A stretch of DNA of 64,000 nt, taken from positions 992,001 to 1,056,000 of the forward strand of contig JADJSD010000001.1 in NCBI GenBank assembly GCA_016711875.1. The letters run 5' to 3'. The notes beneath the pieces were generated by a model. That model was not told the origin of the DNA and did no database searches. It saw only the letters and a list, made by a program, of their open reading frames with translations. Below, in pieces: positions 57,005 through 64,000 of the stretch. How positions within the stretch are numbered: position 1 is the stretch's first letter; every line of letters begins with the position of its first letter. Made by a program: the position numbers and the translations under genes. The stretch is from Betaproteobacteria bacterium (GTDB taxonomy: Bacteria > Pseudomonadota > Gammaproteobacteria > Burkholderiales > Usitatibacteraceae).

Positions 57005-58762
57005 ATGCGAAACATCGTCTTCACGCTGATCTTCGCCGTGCTGGCCCTGCCCACGGCCGCACAGTCCGATTTCGCGAAGAAGTTCCTGGCCGACCAGCGC
57101 GAGGAAGCGCTCAAGGCCCTCGCCAAGGGCAAGCCGCTCGAGCAGGTGAAGGCGGCCGAGACCCTCGGCCCGGAGGAAGCGGCCGTCACGGCGCCCGTCC
57201 TCGCCGGGCATCTCGCGGACCCGGATGCGGCCGTGCGACTCGCCGCCGCCAACGCGCTGTGGGACCTCGCCGGCCGCAACGAGACAGGGTTCGCGCCGGC
57301 GAAGCCCGCGCTCGTGAAAGCCCTGGACGACGCCGATGCCAACGTGGCGATGCACGCCGCCGGCGCCCTCTCCGCGATGAAGGTGCCGCAGGCCGAACTC
57401 GCCCCGGCGCGCCGCCGCGTGCTGCGCGAGGGCGGCGGCACACCCTACGTGCGCTTCCTCGCCGGGCGCGGCCTCATCGGAATCGACCCGCCGCTTCCGC
57501 TGCTGCCCGCGATGCTGCCGTACCTGGAGGAAGCTTCCACGGCGGCCAAGCGCGGTGGCTCCCGCGACAACGTGGACCTCGCCCGCAGCGCCTTCTACCG
57601 CCTTGCGGACACGAAGGACCGATCGCTCCTCGCACCGATGCAGGCCGAGATCCGCCGCGGGTCGCCGGGCACGCCGGTGTTGATGAGCACCGTGGGACGC
57701 TTCTCGCCGCGCCCCGAAGACTGGACGGACCAGCTCCTGCAGCTGGCCGGCTCGCAGGACAAGGACATCGTTGCCCTCGCATCGGACCTGCTCGGCTACC
57801 AGGGCGACGCGGCGTCCCTCGCGAAGTGGATGCCGCGCGCCGCGGTGCTGCTCGGCGTCTCGGACCGTCGCGACATGGCCCTTTCGGCGATCTGGCGCGT
57901 GGCCGGAAAGACGCCGCTGGGGCTCAAGGAGCTGGCCGCGCTGGCCAGGGACCCGCAGGCGAGCGAAGCCCAGCGAAACCGCGCGCTCGAGATCCTGGGC
58001 AGCGCGATGGACATGCGCGGGGCAGGCCAGTCGGCCGAAGCCGCGCGGACGGCCTTCCCGCTGTGGTTTCCGATCTGCGACCCGGTGCTGCGCGCCGGCC
58101 GGCCCGGCCCGGAATTCGACCGCTGCCTCACGCCCGTCGCCTTCGCCTGGGCTGACGATCGCGAGCAGGCCGCGCAGGTGGCGAAGTGGCTGGCCGCGAA
58201 CCCCGACGTCGAAGCGAAGATCCGGTACCTCGGACGTCTCGAGGGCCTGTGGGCCAAGGCGGTCGATGCGGAACCCGCGGTTCGTGCCGAACTCGCCCAC
58301 GCCGAGCCGCGCGTGAAGCTGGCCGCCGAAAAGACGCTCGATCGCATCCGTCCGGCATGGCGCGAAGCGGGTGCGCGCCAGGAACGCACGACGACCGCGG
58401 GCGGCGCACCGGCCGTGAGCAAGGCGGCGCCCGTTCCCGGCGCGCCCGGCGCCGATGGCGGGGCGCTCTACGGCGCCGTTCGCGACGGCGACCTCGCGAA
58501 GGTGAAGAAGCTCGTCACGCGCGCGAACGTGGCCCAGCCCGTGAAATTCCCGCAGATGCAGGGCATCCCGCCCGTGCCGCTCGTCGTCGCCGTCAACTAC
58601 TGCGGCATCCCGCAGGTGCCGGCCGCGAAGCTCGCGGAAATCGTCGCCTACCTCGTCTCGATCGGCGCCGACCCCGACGGCAAGGACAACACGGGCGACA
58701 ACATCCTGGACCGGGCCAAGTACACCTGCCCGCCGGAAGTGATGAAGGCGCTCGCGGGCTGA
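57005..58762 (+). CDS. Exported HEAT-repeat protein with C-terminal ankyrin-like segment
   Basis: A 585-aa protein with a signal peptide (MRNIVFTLIFAVLALPTAAQ). Residues ~55-460 contain HEAT-type helical pairs (LADPDAAVRLAAANALWDLAG, AHAEPRVKLAAEKTLDRI). After a Pro/Ala linker (~460-490), residues ~490-585 resemble ankyrin repeats (GALYGAVRDGDLAKVKKLV, YLVSIGADPDGKDNTGDN). A scaffold role is likely. GAGG stands 5 nt before the ATG. No operon partner. Confidence 0.82.
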   Translation: MRNIVFTLIFAVLALPTAAQSDFAKKFLADQREEALKALAKGKPLEQVKAAETLGPEEAAVTAPVLAGHLADPDAAVRLAAANALWDLAGRNETGFAPAKPALVKALDDADANVAMHAAGALSAMKVPQAELAPARRRVLREGGGTPYVRFLAGRGLIGIDPPLPLLPAMLPYLEEASTAAKRGGSRDNVDLARSAFYRLADTKDRSLLAPMQAEIRRGSPGTPVLMSTVGRFSPRPEDWTDQLLQLAGSQDKDIVALASDLLGYQGDAASLAKWMPRAAVLLGVSDRRDMALSAIWRVAGKTPLGLKELAALARDPQASEAQRNRALEILGSAMDMRGAGQSAEAARTAFPLWFPICDPVLRAGRPGPEFDRCLTPVAFAWADDREQAAQVAKWLAANPDVEAKIRYLGRLEGLWAKAVDAEPAVRAELAHAEPRVKLAAEKTLDRIRPAWREAGARQERTTTAGGAPAVSKAAPVPGAPGADGGALYGAVRDGDLAKVKKLVTRANVAQPVKFPQMQGIPPVPLVVAVNYCGIPQVPAAKLAEIVAYLVSIGADPDGKDNTGDNILDRAKYTCPPEVMKALAG

Positions 58763-58826
58763 GGGCGGCGGCCCCAACCGCGACGGGATCCCGAAGGGGG
58801 TCTCGGGCGCGCTGCCCTCCAAGGCA

Positions 58827-59603
58827 CTAGGAACGCAAGGGTGCCGTGAACTCGCGATGGCGACGGTGCAGGTAGTAGAGCGCCGCGATGGCGCCTGCGG
58901 CGGGGACCAGCAGCGGGACCAGGCCGCCGGGTGAGCCCTTGGCGCTCACCGCGACCTGGGCCTCCGCAATGGCCAGGACCGCCAGCTCGCCCCACAGGCC
59001 GGCCTGGAGCGTCGGCCGCCCCCAGACCGTGCCGCCGGCATAGCCGATCGCGCCCAGAAGCAGGAACACCGCGACGAGCGCGACAACGAGTGCGGCGCCC
59101 GGGGAAACGGGGGCCGCGCGCGAGCCGAACGCCGCGATGAAACCGAGCGACCCCTGGATCACCCCGATGAGGACGGCATAGGCCAGGATGGCCATCGCTC
59201 CCGGACGCGCCCCCCGGGCCGTCGTGCCTTCCGTATCCTCGCGATAGGTCGCGCCGAGCACCTGTCTCGCCCGGTGCACGGCCTGCATCACGAAGATGGC
59301 GTCGTGCGCCTTTTCCTCCCGCGGATGCTCCAATCGAAGCCGATAGCGCGCGTAGGACTCGAGCGTGAGGTCCCCGGGAAGCGATTCCTCCCCGTATTCC
59401 TTCTTCCGTCTTCCCTCGATCTCGCGAAGGATGTCCGCATCCGGATGGCCGTCGGCCTTGAGCTCGAACCACCCGTGGACGACGGTGACGATCGTCGCTT
59501 CCGGCAGGCGGCCAAGCTGGGCGTGGGACAGGCGCGCGAGTTCAACCTGCCTTTCCGGCGCGCGGATGAGAGCGAGCTCGCGTACGAGGGAGGCGAACTT
59601 CAT
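58827..59603 (-). CDS. Hypothetical membrane protein
   Basis: A 258-aa protein. The first ~125 residues are soluble, with LREIEGRRKKEYGEESLPGDLTLESYARY and a His-Asp block EKAHDAIFVMQAVHRARQV. Four hydrophobic segments follow (around residues 135-155, 168-190, 200-215, 222-240). No family recognised. Monocistronic; 29 nt separate it from the aconitase X small-subunit gene upstream of it on the same strand. Confidence 0.7.
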   Translation of the reverse strand: MKFASLVRELALIRAPERQVELARLSHAQLGRLPEATIVTVVHGWFELKADGHPDADILREIEGRRKKEYGEESLPGDLTLESYARYRLRLEHPREEKAHDAIFVMQAVHRARQVLGATYREDTEGTTARGARPGAMAILAYAVLIGVIQGSLGFIAAFGSRAAPVSPGAALVVALVAVFLLLGAIGYAGGTVWGRPTLQAGLWGELAVLAIAEAQVAVSAKGSPGGLVPLLVPAAGAIAALYYLHRRHREFTAPLRS

Positions 59604-59632
59604 GCCGAAAATCTAGCACGCCGCAGCGCGGG

Positions 59633-59995
59633 TCAGAAGACCGTGATCGTCCTGGCCGCGGGGTCCACGCGGATGCGCTGTCCCGTCCGGATGTCCTCCA
59701 GCGCGTTGCGCGTCCAGCCTTCGGTGATCGGCAGCTTCGCAAGCACCGCGCCTTGCACCATCACGGGGTTGAGCTTGCCGAAGACGAGGGCCTTCGGCGC
59801 GATGCCCTTGTGCAGCAGGTCGTTGAACGCCCAGCCGCCCGCGACCCCGCCCTTGGTGGTGGGGATGACGAGGATGCGATCCTTGATCGACTCGCCCTCG
59901 GCGCTGTGTCCGATGCGCGTGATGACGCCGGTCACGCGGTTCAGGTCGTAGCGCGGGCTGAAGCCTTCCTTCATGACGAGGGCCTCGCCCTCCAC
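59633..59995 (-). CDS. Aconitase X small (swivel) subunit, 5' end apparently frameshifted
   Basis: 120 aa of DUF126-type swivel domain: KDRILVIPTTKGGVAGGWAFNDLL and LVFGKLNPVMVQGAVLAKLP are diagnostic. The only start in this frame is GTG at 59995, which removes the first strand of the fold. In another frame an ATG at 60036 overlaps the large-subunit stop (ATGA) and reads MSLVLHV before running to a stop at 59971. A one-base loss around 60015-60020 would join MSLVLH to RARLGPAVEGEALV, the expected family N-terminus. It is either a frameshift mutation or a sequence error. Confidence 0.8.
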   Translation of the reverse strand: MEGEALVMKEGFSPRYDLNRVTGVITRIGHSAEGESIKDRILVIPTTKGGVAGGWAFNDLLHKGIAPKALVFGKLNPVMVQGAVLAKLPITEGWTRNALEDIRTGQRIRVDPAARTITVF

Positions 59996-60032
59996 CGCCG
60001 GCCCCAGGCGCGCGCGACGTGCAGGACGAGGC

Positions 60033-61274
60033 TCATCGCAGCACCCCCGTGCAGGCGATGTCCACGCAGTCGGCCGTGCGGCGCAGTACCGTGTTGAACC
60101 GGTGCGCGGTGATCGTGTTCACCAGCTTCGCGGAATTGGAGACGAGGTTGACCCACCCGTTCTCGGCCCGGATCTCGGTGAGCCGCTGCAGGATGTAGAA
60201 GCACACGCCCTGCAGCACCGTGACGCCGGCCTCCTCGAGCGTGCGCAGGTACCCCAGGCGGCTCGCGTCGCTGTGGATGGCGTGGTTGGTGGTGACGAAG
60301 ACGTGCATGCCCGGCGCGACCTTGCGCCCGGCGAATCGCCCGGCGAGCTCCTGCATCTCGAAGATCGAGAGCTGCGGGCCGGAGAACACCACCACGTTCT
60401 TCGCGCCCTCGGCGTAGCGGTACGACCGGTAGACGTTCTCGATGTCCGCGTCGGTGATCGTCATGCGGGAGACGGGCGCGCGGCCCCCGAAGGCCTCGGC
60501 CGCCGTCGGCGCCTCGGGCGTGACGCCGACCAGGTGGTACATGGCCATCGACCCGTAGCTCGCGAGCGAGGCGCCCAGGTGCTTGAGCTCGTCGGACAGG
60601 GGCATCGCCTTCGCGCCATCGATGACGGGCACCGCGAAGTAGTCCTGGTTGGGGTGGCCGACGATCCGGCCGATCGCGCCCCAGTCGGCCACGTCGCGCA
60701 TCGTCGCCTCGAGCCGCACGGCGATCGAGCCGCGGCGCGGCGCGTCGAGGTGGAAGCCGTAGGCGGGCGTGCGGCCGGTGAGCGCCGCGGCGAAGCTGGA
60801 GAAGCCCCCCTCGTAGTTCGTGCGCGCGCCGAAGACGGAATTGGCGTAGATCACCGTGCCCGTGTCGCCCCACGCGACGTGCTCGCCGAGCTTGGGCTGG
60901 TAGACGGTCTGGTAATTGATGCAGGTGTCGGTGGTGGCCACGCGCATGTCGCGCAGGATCTGCACCACCCGGCGCTCCTTCGCCTCCTCCTTCGCGTCGG
61001 GCTTCAGGCACGCGACATCGTCGAAGTGCATGCAGCGCGCGTTGCTGTCGGTGGCCACGCGGCACTTCGCGCCCTCGCCGGCGATGCGCTCGAGAAAGCC
61101 GAAGCCGCCGTCGCCCATCACCTCGATGTCGCCCATGACGTGGGCGTTCGTGATGCGCACGAAGCCTTCGGCCCCGAAGAAGCGCCCGACTTCCACCTGG
61201 AAGCGGATCGCCTCCTGCACGGCAGCGCCCTGCTCGCCGCGCAGCATCGCCTGCTCCTCGTCGTCCAGCCTCAT
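60033..61274 (-). CDS. Aconitase X catalytic (large) subunit
   Basis: A 413-aa AcnX (DUF521) protein. MRLDDEEQAMLRGEQGAAVQ is the usual family start, so ATG 61274 is preferred over GTG 61298, which abuts the tctC stop. Likely cluster Cys residues lie in TTDTCINYQ, LQGVCFYIL and DIACTGVLR. AcnX enzymes are Fe-S dehydratases; bacterial members act on cis-3-hydroxyproline, others on phosphomevalonate. With TctC and a LarA-like racemase here, a hydroxy-acid substrate is plausible; the true one is unknown. Confidence 0.9.
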   Translation of the reverse strand: MRLDDEEQAMLRGEQGAAVQEAIRFQVEVGRFFGAEGFVRITNAHVMGDIEVMGDGGFGFLERIAGEGAKCRVATDSNARCMHFDDVACLKPDAKEEAKERRVVQILRDMRVATTDTCINYQTVYQPKLGEHVAWGDTGTVIYANSVFGARTNYEGGFSSFAAALTGRTPAYGFHLDAPRRGSIAVRLEATMRDVADWGAIGRIVGHPNQDYFAVPVIDGAKAMPLSDELKHLGASLASYGSMAMYHLVGVTPEAPTAAEAFGGRAPVSRMTITDADIENVYRSYRYAEGAKNVVVFSGPQLSIFEMQELAGRFAGRKVAPGMHVFVTTNHAIHSDASRLGYLRTLEEAGVTVLQGVCFYILQRLTEIRAENGWVNLVSNSAKLVNTITAHRFNTVLRRTADCVDIACTGVLR

Positions 61275-61298
61275 GTCGACTTCGGCCGTCGCAGCCAC

Positions 61299-62270
61299 TC
61301 AGTCGACCTTCGCGCCGGAGGCCTTCACGAGGATGCTGTACTTCTGGCGCTCCTTCTGCACGAAGGCGGCGAACTGCGCCGGCGTGAGCGGGGCCGGCGC
61401 GGCGCCCTGCGAGGCCAGCTGCTCCGCGAGCGCCTTGTCGGATACCGCGGCCATGTCGCGCGCGATCTGCGCCACGATCGCCTCGGGCGTTCCCTTCGGC
61501 GCGAAGACGCCCTGCCAGTTCTCGAAATCGAAGCCCGGCAGGACGCTCGCGACCGTCGGCACGCCGGGGATGAGCGAGGAGGGCGTCGTCGTCGTGATGG
61601 CGAGCGCGCGCAGCTTGCCGGCCTTGATGTGCGGCAGCGCCGGCGGCAGGCCCGCGAAGAACATCTGGACCTGGCCGCCCAGCAGGTCCGTGATGGCCGG
61701 GGCGCCGCCCTTGTACGGCACGTGCGTGAGCGCGGTGCCGGTGAGCGTGCGGAACTGCTCCCCCGCCATGTGCTGCGGTCCGCCGGTGCCCGCGGACGCG
61801 TAGGGCGTGCCTTCCGGGCGGCCCTTCAGGTAGGTGACCAGTTCGGACAGGTTTGCCGCCGGCACCGACGGATGGACCACGAGGACGAGCGGCGCCGATG
61901 CGGCCTTCGACACCGGGACGAGGTCCTTCTCGGGGTCGAAGGGCATCTTCGCGTACAGGTACGGGTTGATCGCCACTTCCGCCGGCGAGGCGAGCAGGAG
62001 CGTGTAGCCGTCGGCCGGGGCCTTCGCCACGAAGTCCGCGCCGATGTTGCCGCCGGCACCGGGCTTGTTGTCGATGAGGACCTGCTGCTTCCACAGAACC
62101 GAGAGCCGCTGGCCGAGCGCGCGGGCCACGACGTCGGTGGCGCCGCCGGGCGCGAAGGGCACGACGATCCGGACGGTCTTCTCCGGAAAGGCGGCGTGGG
62201 CATTCAGGGTGAAGAGGCTCGCGAGCAGCGTCGCGCACGCGGCAAGGCCGCGATGGGTTCGGGACTTCAT
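61299..62270 (-). CDS. Bug/TctC-family periplasmic solute-binding protein
   Basis: A 323-aa receptor. Signal peptide MKSRTHRGLAACATLLASLF cut near NAHA. Core blocks: FAPGGATDVVARALGQRLS, NKPGAGGNIGADFVAKAPADGYT, LTHVPYKGGAPAITDLLGG. AGGAAAG stands 6 nt before the ATG at 62270; a longer reading enters the LarA-like gene. It sits between the LarA-like and AcnX genes on the same strand, so its ligand should be their substrate. Confidence 0.93.
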   Translation of the reverse strand: MKSRTHRGLAACATLLASLFTLNAHAAFPEKTVRIVVPFAPGGATDVVARALGQRLSVLWKQQVLIDNKPGAGGNIGADFVAKAPADGYTLLLASPAEVAINPYLYAKMPFDPEKDLVPVSKAASAPLVLVVHPSVPAANLSELVTYLKGRPEGTPYASAGTGGPQHMAGEQFRTLTGTALTHVPYKGGAPAITDLLGGQVQMFFAGLPPALPHIKAGKLRALAITTTTPSSLIPGVPTVASVLPGFDFENWQGVFAPKGTPEAIVAQIARDMAAVSDKALAEQLASQGAAPAPLTPAQFAAFVQKERQKYSILVKASGAKVD

Positions 62271-62367
62271 GGTTTCTTTCCTCCTGGCTTTCGGGGTTTC
62301 GGACGGGCCGACCCGACGGGCGGGTCGACACGCTTGAGGGACGAGGCGATCGGCCGGGGCTTCCCCG

Positions 62368-63672
62368 CTACGCCACCACGGGAACCACGTACGGCCCCTC
62401 GGGGATGACCGCGAGGCCACCGCCCGGGGAGCGGGCCAGGGCCTGCGCGAGCGCCTCCTCCACGGAGTCGATCATCTCGACGCCGGTGATCTGCCGGTCG
62501 GCGCCCTTCAGGCCCGTGGTGTAGAGCTGCACGCGGGTCGCCCGCGTGGACTTGAGCTGCATCTCGGTCTGCCACTCGTCGATGTCGGCGAAGTCCTTGG
62601 CGAGGAGCGACTGGAGGAACGCATCGGGCCCGTCGCGGACGAGGCGCTCCTGCGCGCGGCGGTATTCCTCGGAGCCGATCCCTTCCGAGCAGGCCGAGAC
62701 GACGATGATCGTGCCGCCCTCGGCGACGATGTCGAGGGGCGTCACCATGCACTTCACGGTCTGGTAGTAGGTCTTGTCGAGCGGGTAGCCGGCCGACGAC
62801 GTGAGCACCGTGCCGAACTTGCGCCCGATGGGCACGCGCGTGCTTTCCGCGACGAAGGCGACCGCCTCGAGGTGGCTTTCGATCACCTCGCCGCAGTTGA
62901 TGTGCGAGAGCGCGCGGTGCTCGTCGATGACGGTGTTGATGGCGTACACGTCGCCCAGCATTTTCACGATCTCGAGCTGCTCCTCGTGCAGCGGGTTGCC
63001 GGCGAGGTTGCACTGCGAGGCCGCGGGGTTCTCCATGAAGCGCGCGCTGTGGAAGGTGGTGATGGTGTCCTTGTGCGCGACGCCGGGGGCGATCACCTTG
63101 CGCCCGCCCGAGTAGCCGGCCATGAAGTGCGGCTCGACCAGGCCCGTCGCGATGCGGATGTCCGCCTCCACGAACCGGCGGTCGAGCTTGACCGGCGTTC
63201 GCCGGATCGACGTGAAGCCCAGGTCGACGTGGGCGGCGCTGTCCCGCGCGAAGTGGTTCTCCACGCGCACGTTCGCCATCACCCACGGGTCGCCGACCAC
63301 CTCGGCGAGCTCCTCGCCTTCGTTGGGACGGTGCAGGCCCGTCGCGACGAGGACGACGATGTCCGCGAGAGCGATGCCGGCCGAGCGCAGGCGCTCGATG
63401 AGCGGCCGAAGGAAGAGGTGGTTGGGGACGGGGCGCGTGATGTCGCAGATGAGGATGCACGCGGACTTCTTGCCGCGCGCCAGCACCTCGAACGGCGCCG
63501 AGCCCACGGGATGGGAGAGCGCGTGCTCGACGGCGGCTTTCGGGTCTGGATAGGTGGGCAGCGGGCGCTTGCCGATCAGGGCGGGTTCCGCGCCCGCAGG
63601 CATGCGGATGCGGATGCCTTCGCGGCCGTAGAGCATGAAGACGCTGCCGTCCGGCGCCGGGTGGGTGTCCAT
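62368..63672 (-). CDS. LarA-like nickel-pincer racemase family protein
   Basis: A 434-aa DUF2088/LarA-family protein. CDITRPVPN near residue 75 (the DxTRPxP motif), ATGLHRP, and PHFMAGYSGGRKVIAPG near residue 190 (nucleotide-cofactor Lys block) match lactate racemase and its paralogues. Some residues that define true LarA cannot be checked by eye, so racemisation of another 2-hydroxy acid is likely. No larB/larC/larE cofactor genes are in the window. First gene of the TctC-AcnX set. Confidence 0.85.
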   Translation of the reverse strand: MDTHPAPDGSVFMLYGREGIRIRMPAGAEPALIGKRPLPTYPDPKAAVEHALSHPVGSAPFEVLARGKKSACILICDITRPVPNHLFLRPLIERLRSAGIALADIVVLVATGLHRPNEGEELAEVVGDPWVMANVRVENHFARDSAAHVDLGFTSIRRTPVKLDRRFVEADIRIATGLVEPHFMAGYSGGRKVIAPGVAHKDTITTFHSARFMENPAASQCNLAGNPLHEEQLEIVKMLGDVYAINTVIDEHRALSHINCGEVIESHLEAVAFVAESTRVPIGRKFGTVLTSSAGYPLDKTYYQTVKCMVTPLDIVAEGGTIIVVSACSEGIGSEEYRRAQERLVRDGPDAFLQSLLAKDFADIDEWQTEMQLKSTRATRVQLYTTGLKGADRQITGVEMIDSVEEALAQALARSPGGGLAVIPEGPYVVPVVA

Positions 63673-63759
63673 GGTTTCACTCCTCGCGATGTCCTGGGGC
63701 GAGGCACATGAAACCGCGTTCCGGCGCCAAATGCAAAGGCACCGTGGGGGGAAGCCTCC

Positions 63760-64000
63760 CTAGAGGCCGATGACGCCCAGCGTGACCGTCGGCAGGGGCG
63801 TGCGGGGGCGGCAGACCTTGCTCTCGGGCACCAGGACTTCCGCGACGCCCCGGATGACCGTCTCGCCGCGCTGGTTCACCACGAGGCAATCGAAGGTCGC
63901 GCGGCGCGTCGTGTCGTTCTTCTCGCGGCACGTCACGGACGCCGTGACGGTATCGCCGAGGCGGACCGGGCGCGAGAAGTGCAGCGACTGGTCCAGGTAG
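63760..64000 (-). CDS. MaoC-like (R)-hydratase domain protein, partial
   Basis: The C-terminal 79 codons of a hot-dog-fold protein, cut by the right edge. The visible sequence LHFSRPVRLGDTVTASVTC, then VVNQRGETVIRGVAEVLVP, is typical of the end of MaoC/enoyl-CoA hydratase 2 domains. Stop TAG at 63760-63762. It could be a stand-alone hydratase or the N-terminal part of a larger family; the missing half holds the Asp/His catalytic pair. Confidence 0.75.
   Translation of the reverse strand, partial: YLDQSLHFSRPVRLGDTVTASVTCREKNDTTRRATFDCLVVNQRGETVIRGVAEVLVPESKVCRPRTPLPTVTLGVIGL

Noticed and set aside
1..64000. CRISPR arrays, rRNA, tRNA, insertion sequences or prophage
   Set aside because: No regularly spaced repeats, rRNA-like blocks, tRNA cloverleaf signals or transposase/integrase motifs were recognised by reading; a tool search could still find a missed tRNA.

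Overview
This window is about 68% GC and carries genes typical of a heterotrophic betaproteobacterium (Burkholderiales or a close relative). The evidence is three Bug/TctC periplasmic solute-binding proteins, a class I polyhydroxyalkanoate (PHA) synthase, malonate decarboxylase, several LysR, GntR and IclR regulators, and codon use dominated by G/C. The genus is not determined. I saw no rRNA, tRNA, CRISPR array or intact insertion sequence. Many long open frames on the opposite strands are GC-driven shadows.

Layout. (1) 1-7.8 kb, minus strand: a malonate decarboxylase operon in the order panB-like, gntR, tctC, mdcA-C-D-E-G-B-H, with mdcH cut by the window edge. A fatty-acid hydroxylase is divergent from it. 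(2) 8.8-15.5 kb, minus strand: a complete corrinoid methyl-transfer pathway. It comprises a corrinoid protein, a UroD-type methyltransferase, a methyl-tetrahydrofolate methyltransferase, a RACo-like reactivator, a fused MetV-MetF and a DUF1638 protein. A perfect FNR box lies at about -42 of its promoter, so it is probably anaerobically induced demethylation feeding C1 units into tetrahydrofolate. (3) 15.6-21.1 kb: two secreted proteins sharing a duplicated GWWWN domain, one with 14 RCC1 repeats. (4) 21.3-26 kb: a P2A-type Ca2+/Mn2+ ATPase fused to a universal-stress domain, and a divergent LysR regulator whose leader is a yybP-ykoY (Mn2+) riboswitch with a visible Shine-Dalgarno-sequestering alternative hairpin.

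(5) 26-44.5 kb is an accessory-like region: IclR, SEC-C protein, phospholipase D, Mrr-like nuclease, ARPP-1, an EEP phosphatase/nuclease, two PIN toxin-antitoxin pairs, an HTH/Fic pair coupled to a uracil-DNA-glycosylase-like gene, a WYL regulator, DUF932, tandem ADP-ribosylglycohydrolases, a methyltransferase and a diguanylate cyclase. Four copies of one palindrome (GGCTCA-N5-TGAGCC), each 10 nt upstream of a -10-like hexamer, precede ARPP-1, the EEP gene, the WYL gene and the DUF932-to-ADP-ribosylglycohydrolase run. This suggests one WYL-controlled NAD/ADP-ribose-linked regulon.

(6) 44.5-52.5 kb: an Hsp33 with half its zinc cysteines replaced, PhaC, UspA, a sirtuin, an ArsR-like regulator with a serine hydrolase sharing a 16-bp motif, a cytochrome c and a TctC. 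(7) 52.5-57 kb: AtuA-family proteins, a divergent LysR, a CoA-transferase and a hydrolase, probably an organic-acid/acyl-CoA module. (8) 57-64 kb: HEAT-repeat and membrane proteins, then a minus-strand run of a LarA-like racemase, TctC and a two-subunit aconitase X (small subunit apparently frameshifted at its start), with a MaoC-like dehydratase cut by the right edge.
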